A DNA stretch of 64,000 bases from UBA7672 sp963718145 (GCA_963718145.1 CAVQYJ010000023.1:186001-250000); one strand, 5' to 3'. Shown: positions 45,655 through 55,656, numbered from the stretch's first letter. Program-made: numbers and translations. Notes: a model not told the origin generated them from the sequence alone.

Positions 45655-47193
45655 ATGTCGGTCTACAAGGGTCTTCCGCCAATCGAAGCGCTTACCGGAA
45701 GCATGCGCGATTTTCGCGTTCCCAAGGGCGCCAACATTCTCGATCGCACGCAGCAGTTCACCAGCTGGCAGACGGCGCGTCGCGATAGCGGGCTGTGGCC
45801 GCTTGGACGCTCGACCCAGGCCGGTCCCCGCCGCCATGTCGCCGCCTACACCGATCGCGGCGAGCGCATGGAAGGGGTCAACTTCGCGTCGCAGGACTAT
45901 CTCTCCCTGTCGGGCCACGACGACATCAAGCAGGCCGCGCACACCGCCATTGACGAGTACGGCGTGCACAGCGCCGGCTCCCCCGCCCTCGTCGGCAACA
46001 CCACCGTCTCGATCGCGCTCGAGAACAAGATCGCCCAGTTCCTCAATGTCGATCATGCGATCGTATTCCCCACTGGCTGGGCCGCAGGCTTCGGCGTCAT
46101 CAAGGGTCTCATTCGCTCGAACGACCATATCGTGATGGACTCGCTCGCTCACGCCTGCCTCCAGGAAGGCGCCCAGGCGGCGACCGGCAACATCCACCTC
46201 TTCCGCCACAACAATGTGGACGAGGCCCGCGCCAAGCTGGCGAAGATCCGCGCGAAGGATACCGCGAATGGCATCCTCGTCGTGACCGAAGGCCTGTTCT
46301 CGATGGACTCGGATGTCCCGAACATCAAGGCGCTGCAGGACCTGGCGCACGAGTACAACGCCATCCTGCTCGTCGACGTCGCCCATGACCTCGGCTCGCT
46401 GGGGCCCGGCGGCCGCGGCTTCATCGGCGCCCAGGACATGCTGGGCAAGGTCGATATCGTCATGGGCAGCTTCTCGAAGACGTTCGCCTCGAACGGCGGC
46501 TTCGTCGCCACCAGCCACCCGCACGTGAAGGAATACCTGCGCTACTACAGCTCGCCGAACACCTTCTCCAACGCCATGTCGCCGGTTTCGGCCGCGGTTG
46601 TGCTGCGCGCGTTCGAGATCGTCGACTCGGCGGAAGGCGACGAACTGCGCAATCGCCTGATGACCAACATCCGGCTCTTGCGCGAACTGCTGAACCAGAG
46701 CGGCTTCTCGACCTATGGCGAGCCCTCTCCCATCGTCTGCGTGAAGATGGGAACAGAAGGCTTGGCCCGCCTCGTCAGCCGCGGCATCCACGCCAACGGT
46801 CTCGTCGCGAACCTCGTCGAGTTCCCGGCCGTGCCCAAGGGCCAGGCCCGGTTCCGCATGCAGGTGATGGCCAACCACACGCCCCGCGACGTCATTGACG
46901 CCGTGCACCGTCTTGGCGACGCCCACCACCACGCGCTGAGCGAATACGAGGGCGTCACCACTGGAGCCAGGCCGGTCGTCAAGGTCGAGCCGCAACTCGG
47001 CGAATCGACGCCTTCCGTAGCGGCGCCTGTGGTCGACTTGCGTGAGACGTCCCAGGCGGCGCCGGCCGCGGCCGTTCCTGCCGCGCAAAGCCGCCACGAA
47101 GGTCGCCTGAACTACACTCTTGATTTCTGGCATGGATTTCGCGCCGTGGGCCGTGCAAAGCGTTCCGCGCGTACGCCTCGATCGGCTGTCTAA
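45655..47193 (+). CDS. Alpha-oxoamine synthase (serine palmitoyltransferase-like)
   Basis: 512 aa, PLP-dependent class II aminotransferase fold. The PLP lysine is Lys275 in GSFSKTFASNGGF. Asp241 and His244 are in LLVDVAHDLGSLG, where most relatives read DDAHG. FASQDYLSLSGH and SAGSPALVGNT are family motifs. It condenses an acyl-CoA or acyl-ACP with an amino acid, probably serine, to start sphingolipid synthesis. The last 85 residues are an Ala/Pro/Val-rich extension absent from usual members (about 400 aa). AGAGG precedes the ATG. Confidence 0.85.
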   Translation: MSVYKGLPPIEALTGSMRDFRVPKGANILDRTQQFTSWQTARRDSGLWPLGRSTQAGPRRHVAAYTDRGERMEGVNFASQDYLSLSGHDDIKQAAHTAIDEYGVHSAGSPALVGNTTVSIALENKIAQFLNVDHAIVFPTGWAAGFGVIKGLIRSNDHIVMDSLAHACLQEGAQAATGNIHLFRHNNVDEARAKLAKIRAKDTANGILVVTEGLFSMDSDVPNIKALQDLAHEYNAILLVDVAHDLGSLGPGGRGFIGAQDMLGKVDIVMGSFSKTFASNGGFVATSHPHVKEYLRYYSSPNTFSNAMSPVSAAVVLRAFEIVDSAEGDELRNRLMTNIRLLRELLNQSGFSTYGEPSPIVCVKMGTEGLARLVSRGIHANGLVANLVEFPAVPKGQARFRMQVMANHTPRDVIDAVHRLGDAHHHALSEYEGVTTGARPVVKVEPQLGESTPSVAAPVVDLRETSQAAPAAAVPAAQSRHEGRLNYTLDFWHGFRAVGRAKRSARTPRSAV

Positions 47194-47197
47194 GCCG

Positions 47198-47212
47198 TTA
47201 ATGCCCTGTTAG
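47198..47212 (+). promoter_or_regulatory. CtrA-like site upstream of ompW
   Basis: TTAA-N7-TTAG, one mismatch from the CtrA consensus TTAA-N7-TTAA, 56 bases before the OmpW start. CtrA is the master cell-cycle regulator in this bacterial group. A chance match is quite possible. Confidence 0.25.
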
Positions 47213-47267
47213 CCAAGACGCCCGATTCTCGAACCTGTAACGCCACGGGCGGGATCGGAGTATAACC

Positions 47268-47930
47268 ATGAACCGCGTTGCCCTCGGCGCCGTCGCTGCC
47301 ACGGCATGCCTCATCGCACCAGCCGGTCTGGCTCAGGAATCCCAAGGCGGCAACGGCCTGGATTCTGGGTTTGTCCATTTCGGCCTCTCGCGCGTCACGC
47401 TCGCCGACGAAGGCGAGATCCGTTCGGGCGGCGTCGCCGTTCCCGGCGCTGGAATCTCGACGACCGAGGGCTACGCCGCCCGCGTCGAAGCTGGCTGGTT
47501 CATCTCCGACAACATCGCCCTCGCCTTTTCGGTCCAGGCGCCATTCGAGACCGACAACAACCCAGTCGGCTCGCTCGCGGGCCTTGGAAATCTGGGCACC
47601 GACCGGTTCGCCCTGGCGTCGCTTGGTGCGCAGTACCACTTCAACCGCACAGGCGTGATCTCGCCCTATGTCGGGGCCGGTTTGTCCTACTACCACGTGC
47701 TCGGCATTGATGACGGCACGGTGCAGAACCTGTCGATCGAAAACGCCTTTGGCAGCGTCGTCCAGCTCGGCGTGGACTTCGCGCTGACTCCGAAATGGAG
47801 CCTGAACCTCGACCTCAAGAAGATGTACATCGAAACCGAGGCGACCGGCGTGCTTGGCGGCGCGCCGACCGATTCGACTGCGGTGCTTGATCCGCTCATT
47901 ATCAGCGCAGGTTTCGGCTTCAAGTTCTGA
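47268..47930 (+). CDS. OmpW-family outer membrane protein (first copy)
   Basis: 220 aa. Signal peptide 1-22 (ends GLAQ). Eight-stranded barrel pattern with the family features DNIALAFSVQAPFET, GAQYHFNRTGVISPYVGAGL and a terminal Phe (GFGFKF). GGAG lies eight bases before the ATG. OmpW proteins form narrow hydrophobic channels in the outer membrane. Confidence 0.9.
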   Translation: MNRVALGAVAATACLIAPAGLAQESQGGNGLDSGFVHFGLSRVTLADEGEIRSGGVAVPGAGISTTEGYAARVEAGWFISDNIALAFSVQAPFETDNNPVGSLAGLGNLGTDRFALASLGAQYHFNRTGVISPYVGAGLSYYHVLGIDDGTVQNLSIENAFGSVVQLGVDFALTPKWSLNLDLKKMYIETEATGVLGGAPTDSTAVLDPLIISAGFGFKF

Positions 47931-48086
47931 TCCTCTCCTCCGCCGACCCGCGGAGCTAGTGTCAACCAGCGCTGCGCCCACCGGCTCCTTCGGCTGGCTC
48001 GGCCATCCGCGTAGGGCGTAAGCCCATGAGCGGTTTTTTAACCAAACCCATCAATGATGCAGGCATTGGTTCGCTGGAGAGAGTCC

Positions 48087-48740
48087 ATGCCCGCTCGTTG
48101 TGTTCGCTTAGCCTTGGTCTCTACCGCGGCCCTCGGAGCAGTGTGCGGCGCCTCGGCGCAGGAAAAAGAGCCAGACTGGTTTGTCCACGCCGGCGTCGGC
48201 CAGCTGACGCTTGAGGACAATGCCGAGTTCACCGTCGGCGGCGGCCCGCTGCCGGGCGCCGGGCTTCAGACCGATCCCCAGTATACCATTCTCGCGGAGA
48301 TTGGCCGCTACTTCACCGACGAGATCGCCCTCGCCCTGACGATCGGTCTGCCGCCTACGGCCAAGGCCGACGGCCGCGGTGCGATCGCCGGCCTCGGCCG
48401 CCTCGCCGAAGTCACCTACGGTCCGATGGCGCTGACGGCGCAGTATCACCCGTTCCGCACCCAGTGGTTCGACCCCTATGTCGGGATCGGCGCAAGCTAC
48501 ATGATGATCATGGACACCAAGGACGGCGTCCTTGCCAATGTCGAGGCCGAGGATGATTTTGGCGCCGTGCTGCAGGCTGGCGCTACCTTCTCGATCACCG
48601 AGACATGGGGCGCCTTCATCGACATCAAGAGGGCGATGCTCGAGACCACGGCAACGGGTACGCTCGGCGGCATTCCCGTCGAATCCAAGATCACGATGGA
48701 CCCAGTCGTGCTGAGCACAGGCCTCGCCTACAAATTCTAG
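48087..48740 (+). CDS. OmpW-family outer membrane protein (second copy)
   Basis: 217 aa from the ATG at 48087 with GGAGAG upstream; the frame opens at 48054. Signal peptide ends ASAQ. TDEIALALTIGLPPT, TAQYHPFRTQWFDPYVGIGA and terminal Phe (GLAYKF) match its neighbour, so it is a tandem duplicate with considerable divergence. Confidence 0.9.
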   Translation: MPARCVRLALVSTAALGAVCGASAQEKEPDWFVHAGVGQLTLEDNAEFTVGGGPLPGAGLQTDPQYTILAEIGRYFTDEIALALTIGLPPTAKADGRGAIAGLGRLAEVTYGPMALTAQYHPFRTQWFDPYVGIGASYMMIMDTKDGVLANVEAEDDFGAVLQAGATFSITETWGAFIDIKRAMLETTATGTLGGIPVESKITMDPVVLSTGLAYKF

Positions 48741-49032
48741 CCGCGATCCAACCGCCACGACCGCGCGGTCCGTAAAGACCGGCATGCGAACGTGTCGCTT
48801 GCGTCGAGTCCCGACGGCAGACGCTTGTCCCATTTGGGGCCGGCCCGCGACCCCAACCGCGTAGCGCTCGACCCACCCGCCCGATCACAGTCCTTCCCTC
48901 GCCGGCTCCCGAAACGGGCGATTGTGCATCCGCACAAGGGCTTTGTGCACCTGCGCTCACGCCGCGGAACCAACTCGCCTGGAAGGCGTTCGGTTCCGGA
49001 TACGTCACTCACCTCACCACAGATGGGTCCGC

Positions 49033-51342
49033 ATGGGCTTCGATGCATTGATCGCAGGACTTCGCGTTGACTCGCGTCCAGAGCCTCGCTCCGGCCCGCG
49101 CTTTCTGGATGCCGCCAAGGGCGCGGCGCCGATCCGCAACGCCGTGATGATCGGCAATTTCCCTCCTCGCAAATGCGGCATCGCAACCTTCACCCGCGAC
49201 ACCTTCACTGCCCTCCGCGCCCAGCTTCCATTGGCGCACTGGAGCCTGGTCGCCATGGACGACCTCAAGGCCGACTACGATTTCCCCGCCGAAGTCACCC
49301 ACACCATCCCGCAGGACGATACCGACGCCTACATCCAGATCGCCGGCGAACTCAACCGCACCGGCGCGGAAGTGGTCTTCGTCCAGCACGAGTTCGGCAT
49401 CTATGGCGGCGAGGCAGGCTCGCACCTTCTGCTGCTGCTGCGCCGGTTGCAGATGCCGGTGATCGTCACCCTGCACACCGTCCTCGAGAAGCCGACCCCG
49501 GCCCAGAAGCGCGTCATGGACGAGATCCTGTCGCTCGCGTCAGCCGTCATCGTCATGTCGGAGATGGGCGCGGACATCCTTGCCCGCGTCCACACCGCCG
49601 GCCCCGCAAAAGTCTATGTCATCCCGCACGGCGCCCCAGAGCGCCCTTACGCCTCGCCCGAGCAGTTCAAGCCCGCCCTCGACCTCGCCGGCCACAGGGT
49701 GTTCATGACCTTCGGCCTCCTCTCCCCCAACAAGGGACTGGAAACCGTCATCCGCGCCATGCCGGAAGTCCTCGCCGAGCATCCCGATGCGCTCTACGTC
49801 ATCGTTGGCGCCACCCACCCGCACTTGATCGCCAACGAAGGCGAGAAGTATCGCGATAGCCTCGTGACGCTCGCGACCTCGCTCGGCGTCGCGGGCAATC
49901 TGCGCTTCGTCAACCGCTTCGTCGGCGACAATGAACTGGTCGACCTGCTTCAGGCCGCCGATCTCTACGTCACGCCCTACCTCACCGAAGCTCAGATCAC
50001 CTCCGGCACGCTCAGCTACGCCATCGCGCTGGGCAAGCCCGTGATCTCGACGCCCTACTGGCATGCGAAGGAAGCCCTCGCAGACGGCGTCGGCGTCCTG
50101 GTCGCGTTCGGAGACAGCCACGCCTTCGCCCGCGAAATCACCGGGCTTCTTTCCGACAACGCCCGGCGCGACCAGATGGCCCGCCGCGCCTACAAGGCCG
50201 GCGAGCCTTCCCGTTGGAGAAAGGTCGCTGCCGCCGCAATCGACCTCGCCCAGTCCGCCCGCGCCACCTACCGCAGCAACGAGGAAAAATCTCTCCGTGC
50301 GCTCGCCCGTCCCAGCCTCGTCGCCCTGGAACGCATCACCGACGACTGCGGCGTCGTCCAGCATTCGAAATTCACCGTCCCCGACCGCCGTCACGGCTAC
50401 TGCACCGACGACAACGCCCGCGCCCTGTCGCTGATGGCGCGTATCTCGGGCGGCGCTTCCGCCAGCCGCATCGCCTACTCCGCCGCCGCCTTCGTCACCC
50501 ACGCGTGGAACCCTGACACCGGCCGCTTCCGCAACTTCATGGGCTTCAACCGCAACTGGCTCGATGAAGGCGGCTCGGACGATTGCTGCGCCCGCGCCTT
50601 CGAGTCCCTCTGCCTCACAGCCCGCCACTCGGACCGAGCCGACCTGCGCGCCTGGGCCTCCCACCTCGCCCGCGACGCTTTCGTGCACGCCGCCGAATGG
50701 CGCTCGCTCCGCTCGCTCGCGCTCCTCATCAAGGCGCTCACCGCTGACGCCGGCGCCTCCATCCCGTCCGACGTCGCCACAGCCGCGATCCGGGTCAACG
50801 CCCTGAAGCTGCACGACGCACTCGTCGAGGGCCGCGCCAATGGCCACAACTGGTTCGAGCCGTGCCTCTCCTATGACAATGCCCGCCTGCCCGAGGCGAT
50901 GATCCTTGCGGGCCAGCACCTCCACGACAAGGTCATTCTCAACGCCGGCCTCGACTCCCTCGACTTCCTGATGCGCAAGCAGACCTCGGCGCATGGCTGG
51001 TTCACGCCTGTCGCAACATCCAGCTTCGACGCCACCAGCGCCTGCCATCCTGCCTTCGACCAGCAGCCGATCGAAGCCCTGGCCACGGTCGATGCATCTC
51101 TCGCCGCCTACCGCGCCACCAACGATCCGCGCCGCGCCAGCATCGCCCGCGACGCTTTCCAGTGGTTCGACGGGCACAACGACCATGGACTCAGCCTCGC
51201 CAACCCTGATGATGGCGGCTGCTTCGACGGCCTCACGGCTGACGGCTGCAACCAGAATCAGGGCGCCGAATCAATCCTGTCCTACCAGCTCGCCGCCGCC
51301 GCCATGCGCGATCACCTTCGCCAGAAGGCTCAACTGATCTAG
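49033..51342 (+). CDS. GT4 glycosyltransferase fused to a helical-barrel domain
   Basis: 769 aa. Residues about 36-420 are a GT-B glycosyltransferase of family 4 (IGNFPPRKCGIATFTRD, VFVQHEFGIYGGEAG, FGLLSPNKGLETVI, and the EAQITSGTLSYAIALGKP nucleotide-sugar block). Residues about 440-765 are a helical domain with DDNARAL, LDEGGSDDCCARAFESL and QNQGAESILSY, resembling an (alpha/alpha)6 glycosidase-like barrel. The start lacks a good ribosome-binding site. A GH130 gene follows 29 bases later, so the two act together, probably on a mannose-containing glycan. Confidence 0.88.
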   Translation: MGFDALIAGLRVDSRPEPRSGPRFLDAAKGAAPIRNAVMIGNFPPRKCGIATFTRDTFTALRAQLPLAHWSLVAMDDLKADYDFPAEVTHTIPQDDTDAYIQIAGELNRTGAEVVFVQHEFGIYGGEAGSHLLLLLRRLQMPVIVTLHTVLEKPTPAQKRVMDEILSLASAVIVMSEMGADILARVHTAGPAKVYVIPHGAPERPYASPEQFKPALDLAGHRVFMTFGLLSPNKGLETVIRAMPEVLAEHPDALYVIVGATHPHLIANEGEKYRDSLVTLATSLGVAGNLRFVNRFVGDNELVDLLQAADLYVTPYLTEAQITSGTLSYAIALGKPVISTPYWHAKEALADGVGVLVAFGDSHAFAREITGLLSDNARRDQMARRAYKAGEPSRWRKVAAAAIDLAQSARATYRSNEEKSLRALARPSLVALERITDDCGVVQHSKFTVPDRRHGYCTDDNARALSLMARISGGASASRIAYSAAAFVTHAWNPDTGRFRNFMGFNRNWLDEGGSDDCCARAFESLCLTARHSDRADLRAWASHLARDAFVHAAEWRSLRSLALLIKALTADAGASIPSDVATAAIRVNALKLHDALVEGRANGHNWFEPCLSYDNARLPEAMILAGQHLHDKVILNAGLDSLDFLMRKQTSAHGWFTPVATSSFDATSACHPAFDQQPIEALATVDASLAAYRATNDPRRASIARDAFQWFDGHNDHGLSLANPDDGGCFDGLTADGCNQNQGAESILSYQLAAAAMRDHLRQKAQLI

Positions 51343-51371
51343 ATCAACTCCCGCTCCTGCACGGCGGACCC

Positions 51372-52652
51372 ATGATTGAGCTGAAGCATTTCGACACCGA
51401 ACTCGGCGCCGATCCCTCGCGCGTTGTGCTCCGGCCGTTCACCATCCTGTCCGAGCCCCGCTCCACCGCGCATGGCGTGATGACGCGGGCCGAGCGCATC
51501 GCCAAGGCCGTGCTGCGCCTGTCGGACGAGGAATGCCAGACCTACCTCGCCGCCGTCGACCACGACTTCTTCGGCCGCCACTGGCAGACCCACGCCATCT
51601 TCCTCGACCGCTTCAGGGAAGTCGCCCAGCTCATGGGACTCGAAGACGTCAACGAGGCGCACGCCAAGCTGATCGGCGCCTATTTCAGCCACGAATACTC
51701 CTACGCCGCCGCCGCAGTGATGAACCCCTCCATCGTGCCCCACCCGGACCAGACCGGCATGCACAACGGCTCCGTCCGCTTCGTGCTGTCGCTGCGCACG
51801 GTTGGCGAGGGCCACATCTCCTCCATCTCGTTCCGCGAAGGCGTCGCCACCTCCGACGGCAATTTCAGCCTCTGGCCCGAAGCGCCCTTCGCCATTGCCG
51901 CGTCCGCCGATGGCCATGACGGCGAAAATGGACCGGTCACGGTCCGCCGCCACGAGTCCTCTGCGCTCTCCGGCAATGTCATCTTCCCGATCACGCGCGC
52001 GCAGAAGAACGGCCTTGAGGATCTGCGCCTCGTCCGCTTCAGCGAGGAAGACGGCAGCCACATCTATGTCGGCACCTATACCGCCTACAATGGCCGCGAT
52101 GTCGGCTGCGAGATGCTCACCACCGACCGCTTCTCGGAATTCAACCTCACGCCCCTGCGCGGCGCCGCCGCCCAGCACAAGGGCCTCGCCATCTTCCCGC
52201 GCCGCATCGACGGACGCTATTCCGCAATCGGCCGGCTCGATTCCGAAAGCCTTTATTTCCTGCAGAGCGACGATCGTTTCATCTGGAATTACGGTCGCCG
52301 CATCATGACGCCGAAATACCTGTGGGAGCTGGTGCAGATGGGAAATTGCGGCTCTCCCATCGAGCTTGACGAGGGCTGGCTCCTGCTCACCCACGGCGTC
52401 GGCGCCATGCGGCAGTATTCGATGGGCGCAGCCCTGCTCGACAAGAACGATCCGTCGAAAGTCCTTGGACGCTCTGTCGAGCCCTTCCTCACGCCGATCG
52501 ACGAGACGCGCGAGGGCTATGTTCCCAACGTGGTCTACACCTGCGGCGGCCTGAAAGTCGGCGAGACGCTGCTCCTCCCCTACGGCGTCGCCGACTCCAG
52601 CGTGCGCTTCGTATCGCTGAAGATCGCCAGCCTGCTGGCCACTCTCAGCTAG
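51372..52652 (+). CDS. Glycoside hydrolase family 130 (mannoside phosphorylase-like)
   Basis: 426 aa five-bladed propeller. The blocks AVMNPSIVPHPDQTG, SVRFVLSLRTVGEGHISS and NCGSPIELDEGWLLLTHGVG are typical of GH130. Members phosphorolyse or hydrolyse beta-mannosides using inorganic phosphate. No signal peptide, so cytoplasmic. Pairs with the upstream GT4 fusion. Confidence 0.9.
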   Translation: MIELKHFDTELGADPSRVVLRPFTILSEPRSTAHGVMTRAERIAKAVLRLSDEECQTYLAAVDHDFFGRHWQTHAIFLDRFREVAQLMGLEDVNEAHAKLIGAYFSHEYSYAAAAVMNPSIVPHPDQTGMHNGSVRFVLSLRTVGEGHISSISFREGVATSDGNFSLWPEAPFAIAASADGHDGENGPVTVRRHESSALSGNVIFPITRAQKNGLEDLRLVRFSEEDGSHIYVGTYTAYNGRDVGCEMLTTDRFSEFNLTPLRGAAAQHKGLAIFPRRIDGRYSAIGRLDSESLYFLQSDDRFIWNYGRRIMTPKYLWELVQMGNCGSPIELDEGWLLLTHGVGAMRQYSMGAALLDKNDPSKVLGRSVEPFLTPIDETREGYVPNVVYTCGGLKVGETLLLPYGVADSSVRFVSLKIASLLATLS

Positions 52653-52898
52653 CAGATCGGCCATGGTCGCCACGGACTCTCGCCTCCGCCCGCGGCCCGC
52701 CGCTGCACCCAACTTTCCGAAACTCAACCGTCCTCCGCCCCGGAAGCCCCGCTTCCGAGGCCGCACCCGCATGCGTCTCCCTCACTCCTGCGCGCGCAGG
52801 TAGCGCAGCACGACCGGGACTTTCTTCGCGCGTCCTTCAAGCCTATCGTCTCTCGACAGAGTTCAGAGACCACGCCGCCAGAATCCGGGGAGAGACAG

Positions 52899-54980
52899 AT
52901 GCTCAGGGCCGCAACTCCGCTGGTCGTCCCTGCCTTCATGGCCCTCGTGCTCGCAGCCGCCTGTTCCAGCCTGCCAAGTGTGCAGAGCGGCATATCCGTC
53001 GAGACCGTGTCGAACCGGGCGGATCTCGTCTCGGGCGGCGACGTGCTTGTGCGCGTGATCCTGCCTGCGGGCGCCGATGCCGCGCAGGCGAGGCTCATGC
53101 TGAACGGCGCTTCCGTACCGGCTGCGCTCAGGCCGGCGGCGGATGGCAAAGGATATCTCGCGCTGGTGAGCGGGCTTGCCTCGGGCAGGAACACGCTGGG
53201 CCTGGCGTCAGGCGGCAAGACGGCAAGGCTGGACGTGACCAACCACGCCAATGGCGGACCGGTCTTCTCCGGTCCGCAGATCCAGCCCTGGACCTGCCGC
53301 GAAGGCGCACGCGACGCGCAGTGCAATCGCGCGACGACCTACAGCTACTCCTACATGCCCACCAGCGTTCCAGCGGCGCCAGCCGAAGGGCGCGGCGCTC
53401 CAGCCTCTCCCTTCAAGCCCTACAATCCTGCCTCGCCGCCCACCGATGTGGCGCGGGTGACATCGAACGGCGTGAGCATGCCCTACATCGTGCGCACGGA
53501 ATCCTTTAGCCAGAACCGCTCGGGCGTATCGGTCGCGGTGTTGTTCGATCCGGCGAAGCCCTGGGACGCCTTCGCGCCGCAGACGCAGTGGAACAAGGGC
53601 GTGCTGGTGCTGCAGGGCGCCGGCTGCGGCACGGGCTATGGCGAGCAGCCCGCTGGATCGCCGCTGAACGAGCGGGCGCTCAGTCAGGGCTTCGCCGTCG
53701 TCACCGTCGCCCTGCTCCACAACACGATCAACTGCAACCCCGTCGTCCAGGCCGAGGCGGCCATGATGGCAAAGGAACACATCGTCGAAACCTATGGCCC
53801 GTTCGATCTCATCTTCGGCATGGGCTCGTCGGGCGGCGCGATCTCGCAGATCATGGACCAGAACGCCTATCCGGGGCTTTATGACGGACTGATCCTCAAC
53901 CACCTGTTCGCGGACTCCGACGCCTCGCGCGTGGCCGCCTATGATTGCCGCGTCGTCTACGATGCGTGGACCAGGGCGCGCGAGCCGTGGACCGAGGCGC
54001 AGAAGGTGGCTGTGGTCGGGATGATCAGCGGCTGCAACGCCAGCCCGACCCGGTTCGAAATCTACAATCCCTCCGTCGGCACCGGATGCGACGTGGCGGA
54101 CGACAGGAAGTTCGACGCCGTGAACAATCCGAAGGGCGTTCGTTGCACCCTGCAGGACTACGAAGTGAACCAGGTCGGCCGGCGCGACGACGGCTACGCG
54201 AACTCACGGCTGGACAATGTCGGACTTCAGTACGGGCTGAAAGCGCTGATGGCCGGCGCGATCACGCCGGCGCAATTCGTCGAGCTGAATGCCGGCATCG
54301 GCGGCCACGACATCAACTTCAAACCGACGCCGTCTCGCACCGAGGCGGATCGGGCCGGCCTTGCGCGGCTCTACCAGGCCGGCATCGCCAACACGCAGAC
54401 CAACCTCGCCGAAACGCCGATCATTGAGACGCGGCTGTCGGTTACCGATTTCCACCAGCCGTTCCACGCCGTGATGGTGCGCGCGCGGCTGGAGCGAGCG
54501 CAGGGGCATCACGACAACTACGCCCTCTGGCGCACACCCGGCGCACGCGAGGCCGCGATGGATGGCGCGTTCGACGTGATGGTCTCGTGGATCAAGGCGA
54601 TCAAGGCGGACACGCGCGATATGCCGACGGCTCAGAAGGTCAGGGACAACAGGCCGGCGCTGGCGAAGGATCGCTGCATCGTGGAAGGCGCGGACCAATC
54701 ATTGTCTGCATGCGCCAGGCCGCTCGAACTGACCCGCGTGCTTGCCGGCGCCGCCGACACCAACGACACCGGCAAATGCCAGCTCAAGCCGTTGAAGCGA
54801 ACCGACTATGGCTCGGTAAGTTTCACTGAAGCGCAGTGGTCGAGCCTGCAGAAGACATTCCCAGCCGGCGTTTGCGATCACTCCAGACCTGTGGTCGATT
54901 TCGGCAGGACGATTCCATGGCGGGTCTATTCGGGCGATGGCAAGGCCAGGCCGCTCGGCCCCGCGCCGAAGTCTCGCTAG
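52899..54980 (+). CDS. DUF6351 family exported hydrolase
   Basis: 693 aa. Signal peptide with lipobox AAAC (Cys22). An N-terminal beta-sandwich (about 30-120) precedes an alpha/beta-hydrolase-like domain. LFGMGSSGGAISQ-type elbow: FGMGSSGGAIS contains the nucleophile Ser. Many Cys (CREGARDAQC, QGAGCGTGYG, CNASPTRF) suggest disulfides. The HQPFHAVMVRARLERAQGHHDN region would supply the His. Substrate unknown. GGGGAGAGACAG precedes the ATG. Confidence 0.8.
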   Translation: MLRAATPLVVPAFMALVLAAACSSLPSVQSGISVETVSNRADLVSGGDVLVRVILPAGADAAQARLMLNGASVPAALRPAADGKGYLALVSGLASGRNTLGLASGGKTARLDVTNHANGGPVFSGPQIQPWTCREGARDAQCNRATTYSYSYMPTSVPAAPAEGRGAPASPFKPYNPASPPTDVARVTSNGVSMPYIVRTESFSQNRSGVSVAVLFDPAKPWDAFAPQTQWNKGVLVLQGAGCGTGYGEQPAGSPLNERALSQGFAVVTVALLHNTINCNPVVQAEAAMMAKEHIVETYGPFDLIFGMGSSGGAISQIMDQNAYPGLYDGLILNHLFADSDASRVAAYDCRVVYDAWTRAREPWTEAQKVAVVGMISGCNASPTRFEIYNPSVGTGCDVADDRKFDAVNNPKGVRCTLQDYEVNQVGRRDDGYANSRLDNVGLQYGLKALMAGAITPAQFVELNAGIGGHDINFKPTPSRTEADRAGLARLYQAGIANTQTNLAETPIIETRLSVTDFHQPFHAVMVRARLERAQGHHDNYALWRTPGAREAAMDGAFDVMVSWIKAIKADTRDMPTAQKVRDNRPALAKDRCIVEGADQSLSACARPLELTRVLAGAADTNDTGKCQLKPLKRTDYGSVSFTEAQWSSLQKTFPAGVCDHSRPVVDFGRTIPWRVYSGDGKARPLGPAPKSR

Positions 54981-54990
54981 GTTCGCAGCC

Positions 54991-55656
54991 ATGGCCGCAA
55001 AGCCTGTTAGCATCGAACTCGACGAGGGCCAGGTTTCTGGACTGTGGGACAAGCCTTCTGGCGCGACAGCTGCGCTGGTGCTCGCCCATGGCGCCGGCGC
55101 CGGGATGACTCACAGGCACATGGCGGCGACTGCCGAAGGCCTCGCCGAGCGGAAGATCGCGGTGCTGCGCTACAATTTTCCCTACATGGAGAAGGGATCG
55201 AAGCGTCCGGACTCTCCTGCGATCGCTCAAGCGGCCGTGCGGGCGGCAGTTGCCAAGGCGGGCAAGCTGGCGGCGGGCCTGCCGCTGTTCGCGGGCGGCC
55301 GGTCGTTTGGCGGGCGGATGACGTCGCAGGCGCAAGCCGCGGAAGCCCTGACGAACATCAAGGGCCTCGTCTTCTTCGCCTGGCCCCTGCACCCTGCCGG
55401 CAAGCCGGGCGTCGAGCGGGCGGATCACCTGTCGAAGATAAAGCTGCCCATGCTGTTCCTCTCGGGCGACAAGGACCCGCTGGCGGAACTCGACCTTCTG
55501 AAGCCGACGATCAGGAAGCTGGGCGCCCGCGCGAAGCTGGTGCTGGCCGATGACGCCGACCATTCCTTCCATGTGCCAGCAAAGACCGGACGCAAGGACG
55601 CCGACGTGATGGCCGGCCTGCTCGACGCCGCGCGGGACTGGATGGCGAAGGTCTGA
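54991..55656 (+). CDS. Small alpha/beta hydrolase (KANL3/Tex30-like)
   Basis: 221 aa. HGAGAGMTHRHM is the oxyanion region, nucleophile Ser in AGGRSFGGRM, Asp in LSGDKDPL, His in DADHSFHVP: a full triad. This layout matches the bacterial KANL3/Tex30-like hydrolases. No signal peptide. Starts 10 bases after the DUF6351 stop, so probably co-transcribed, though no ribosome-binding site is evident. Confidence 0.85.
   Translation: MAAKPVSIELDEGQVSGLWDKPSGATAALVLAHGAGAGMTHRHMAATAEGLAERKIAVLRYNFPYMEKGSKRPDSPAIAQAAVRAAVAKAGKLAAGLPLFAGGRSFGGRMTSQAQAAEALTNIKGLVFFAWPLHPAGKPGVERADHLSKIKLPMLFLSGDKDPLAELDLLKPTIRKLGARAKLVLADDADHSFHVPAKTGRKDADVMAGLLDAARDWMAKV

Noticed and set aside
45613..47133. 506-aa minus-strand ORF opposite the oxoamine synthase
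   Set aside because: Shadow frame without domains; the plus strand carries the PLP motif.
49540..51186. 548-aa minus-strand ORF opposite the GT4 fusion
   Set aside because: Gly/Val/Glu-rich antisense shadow.
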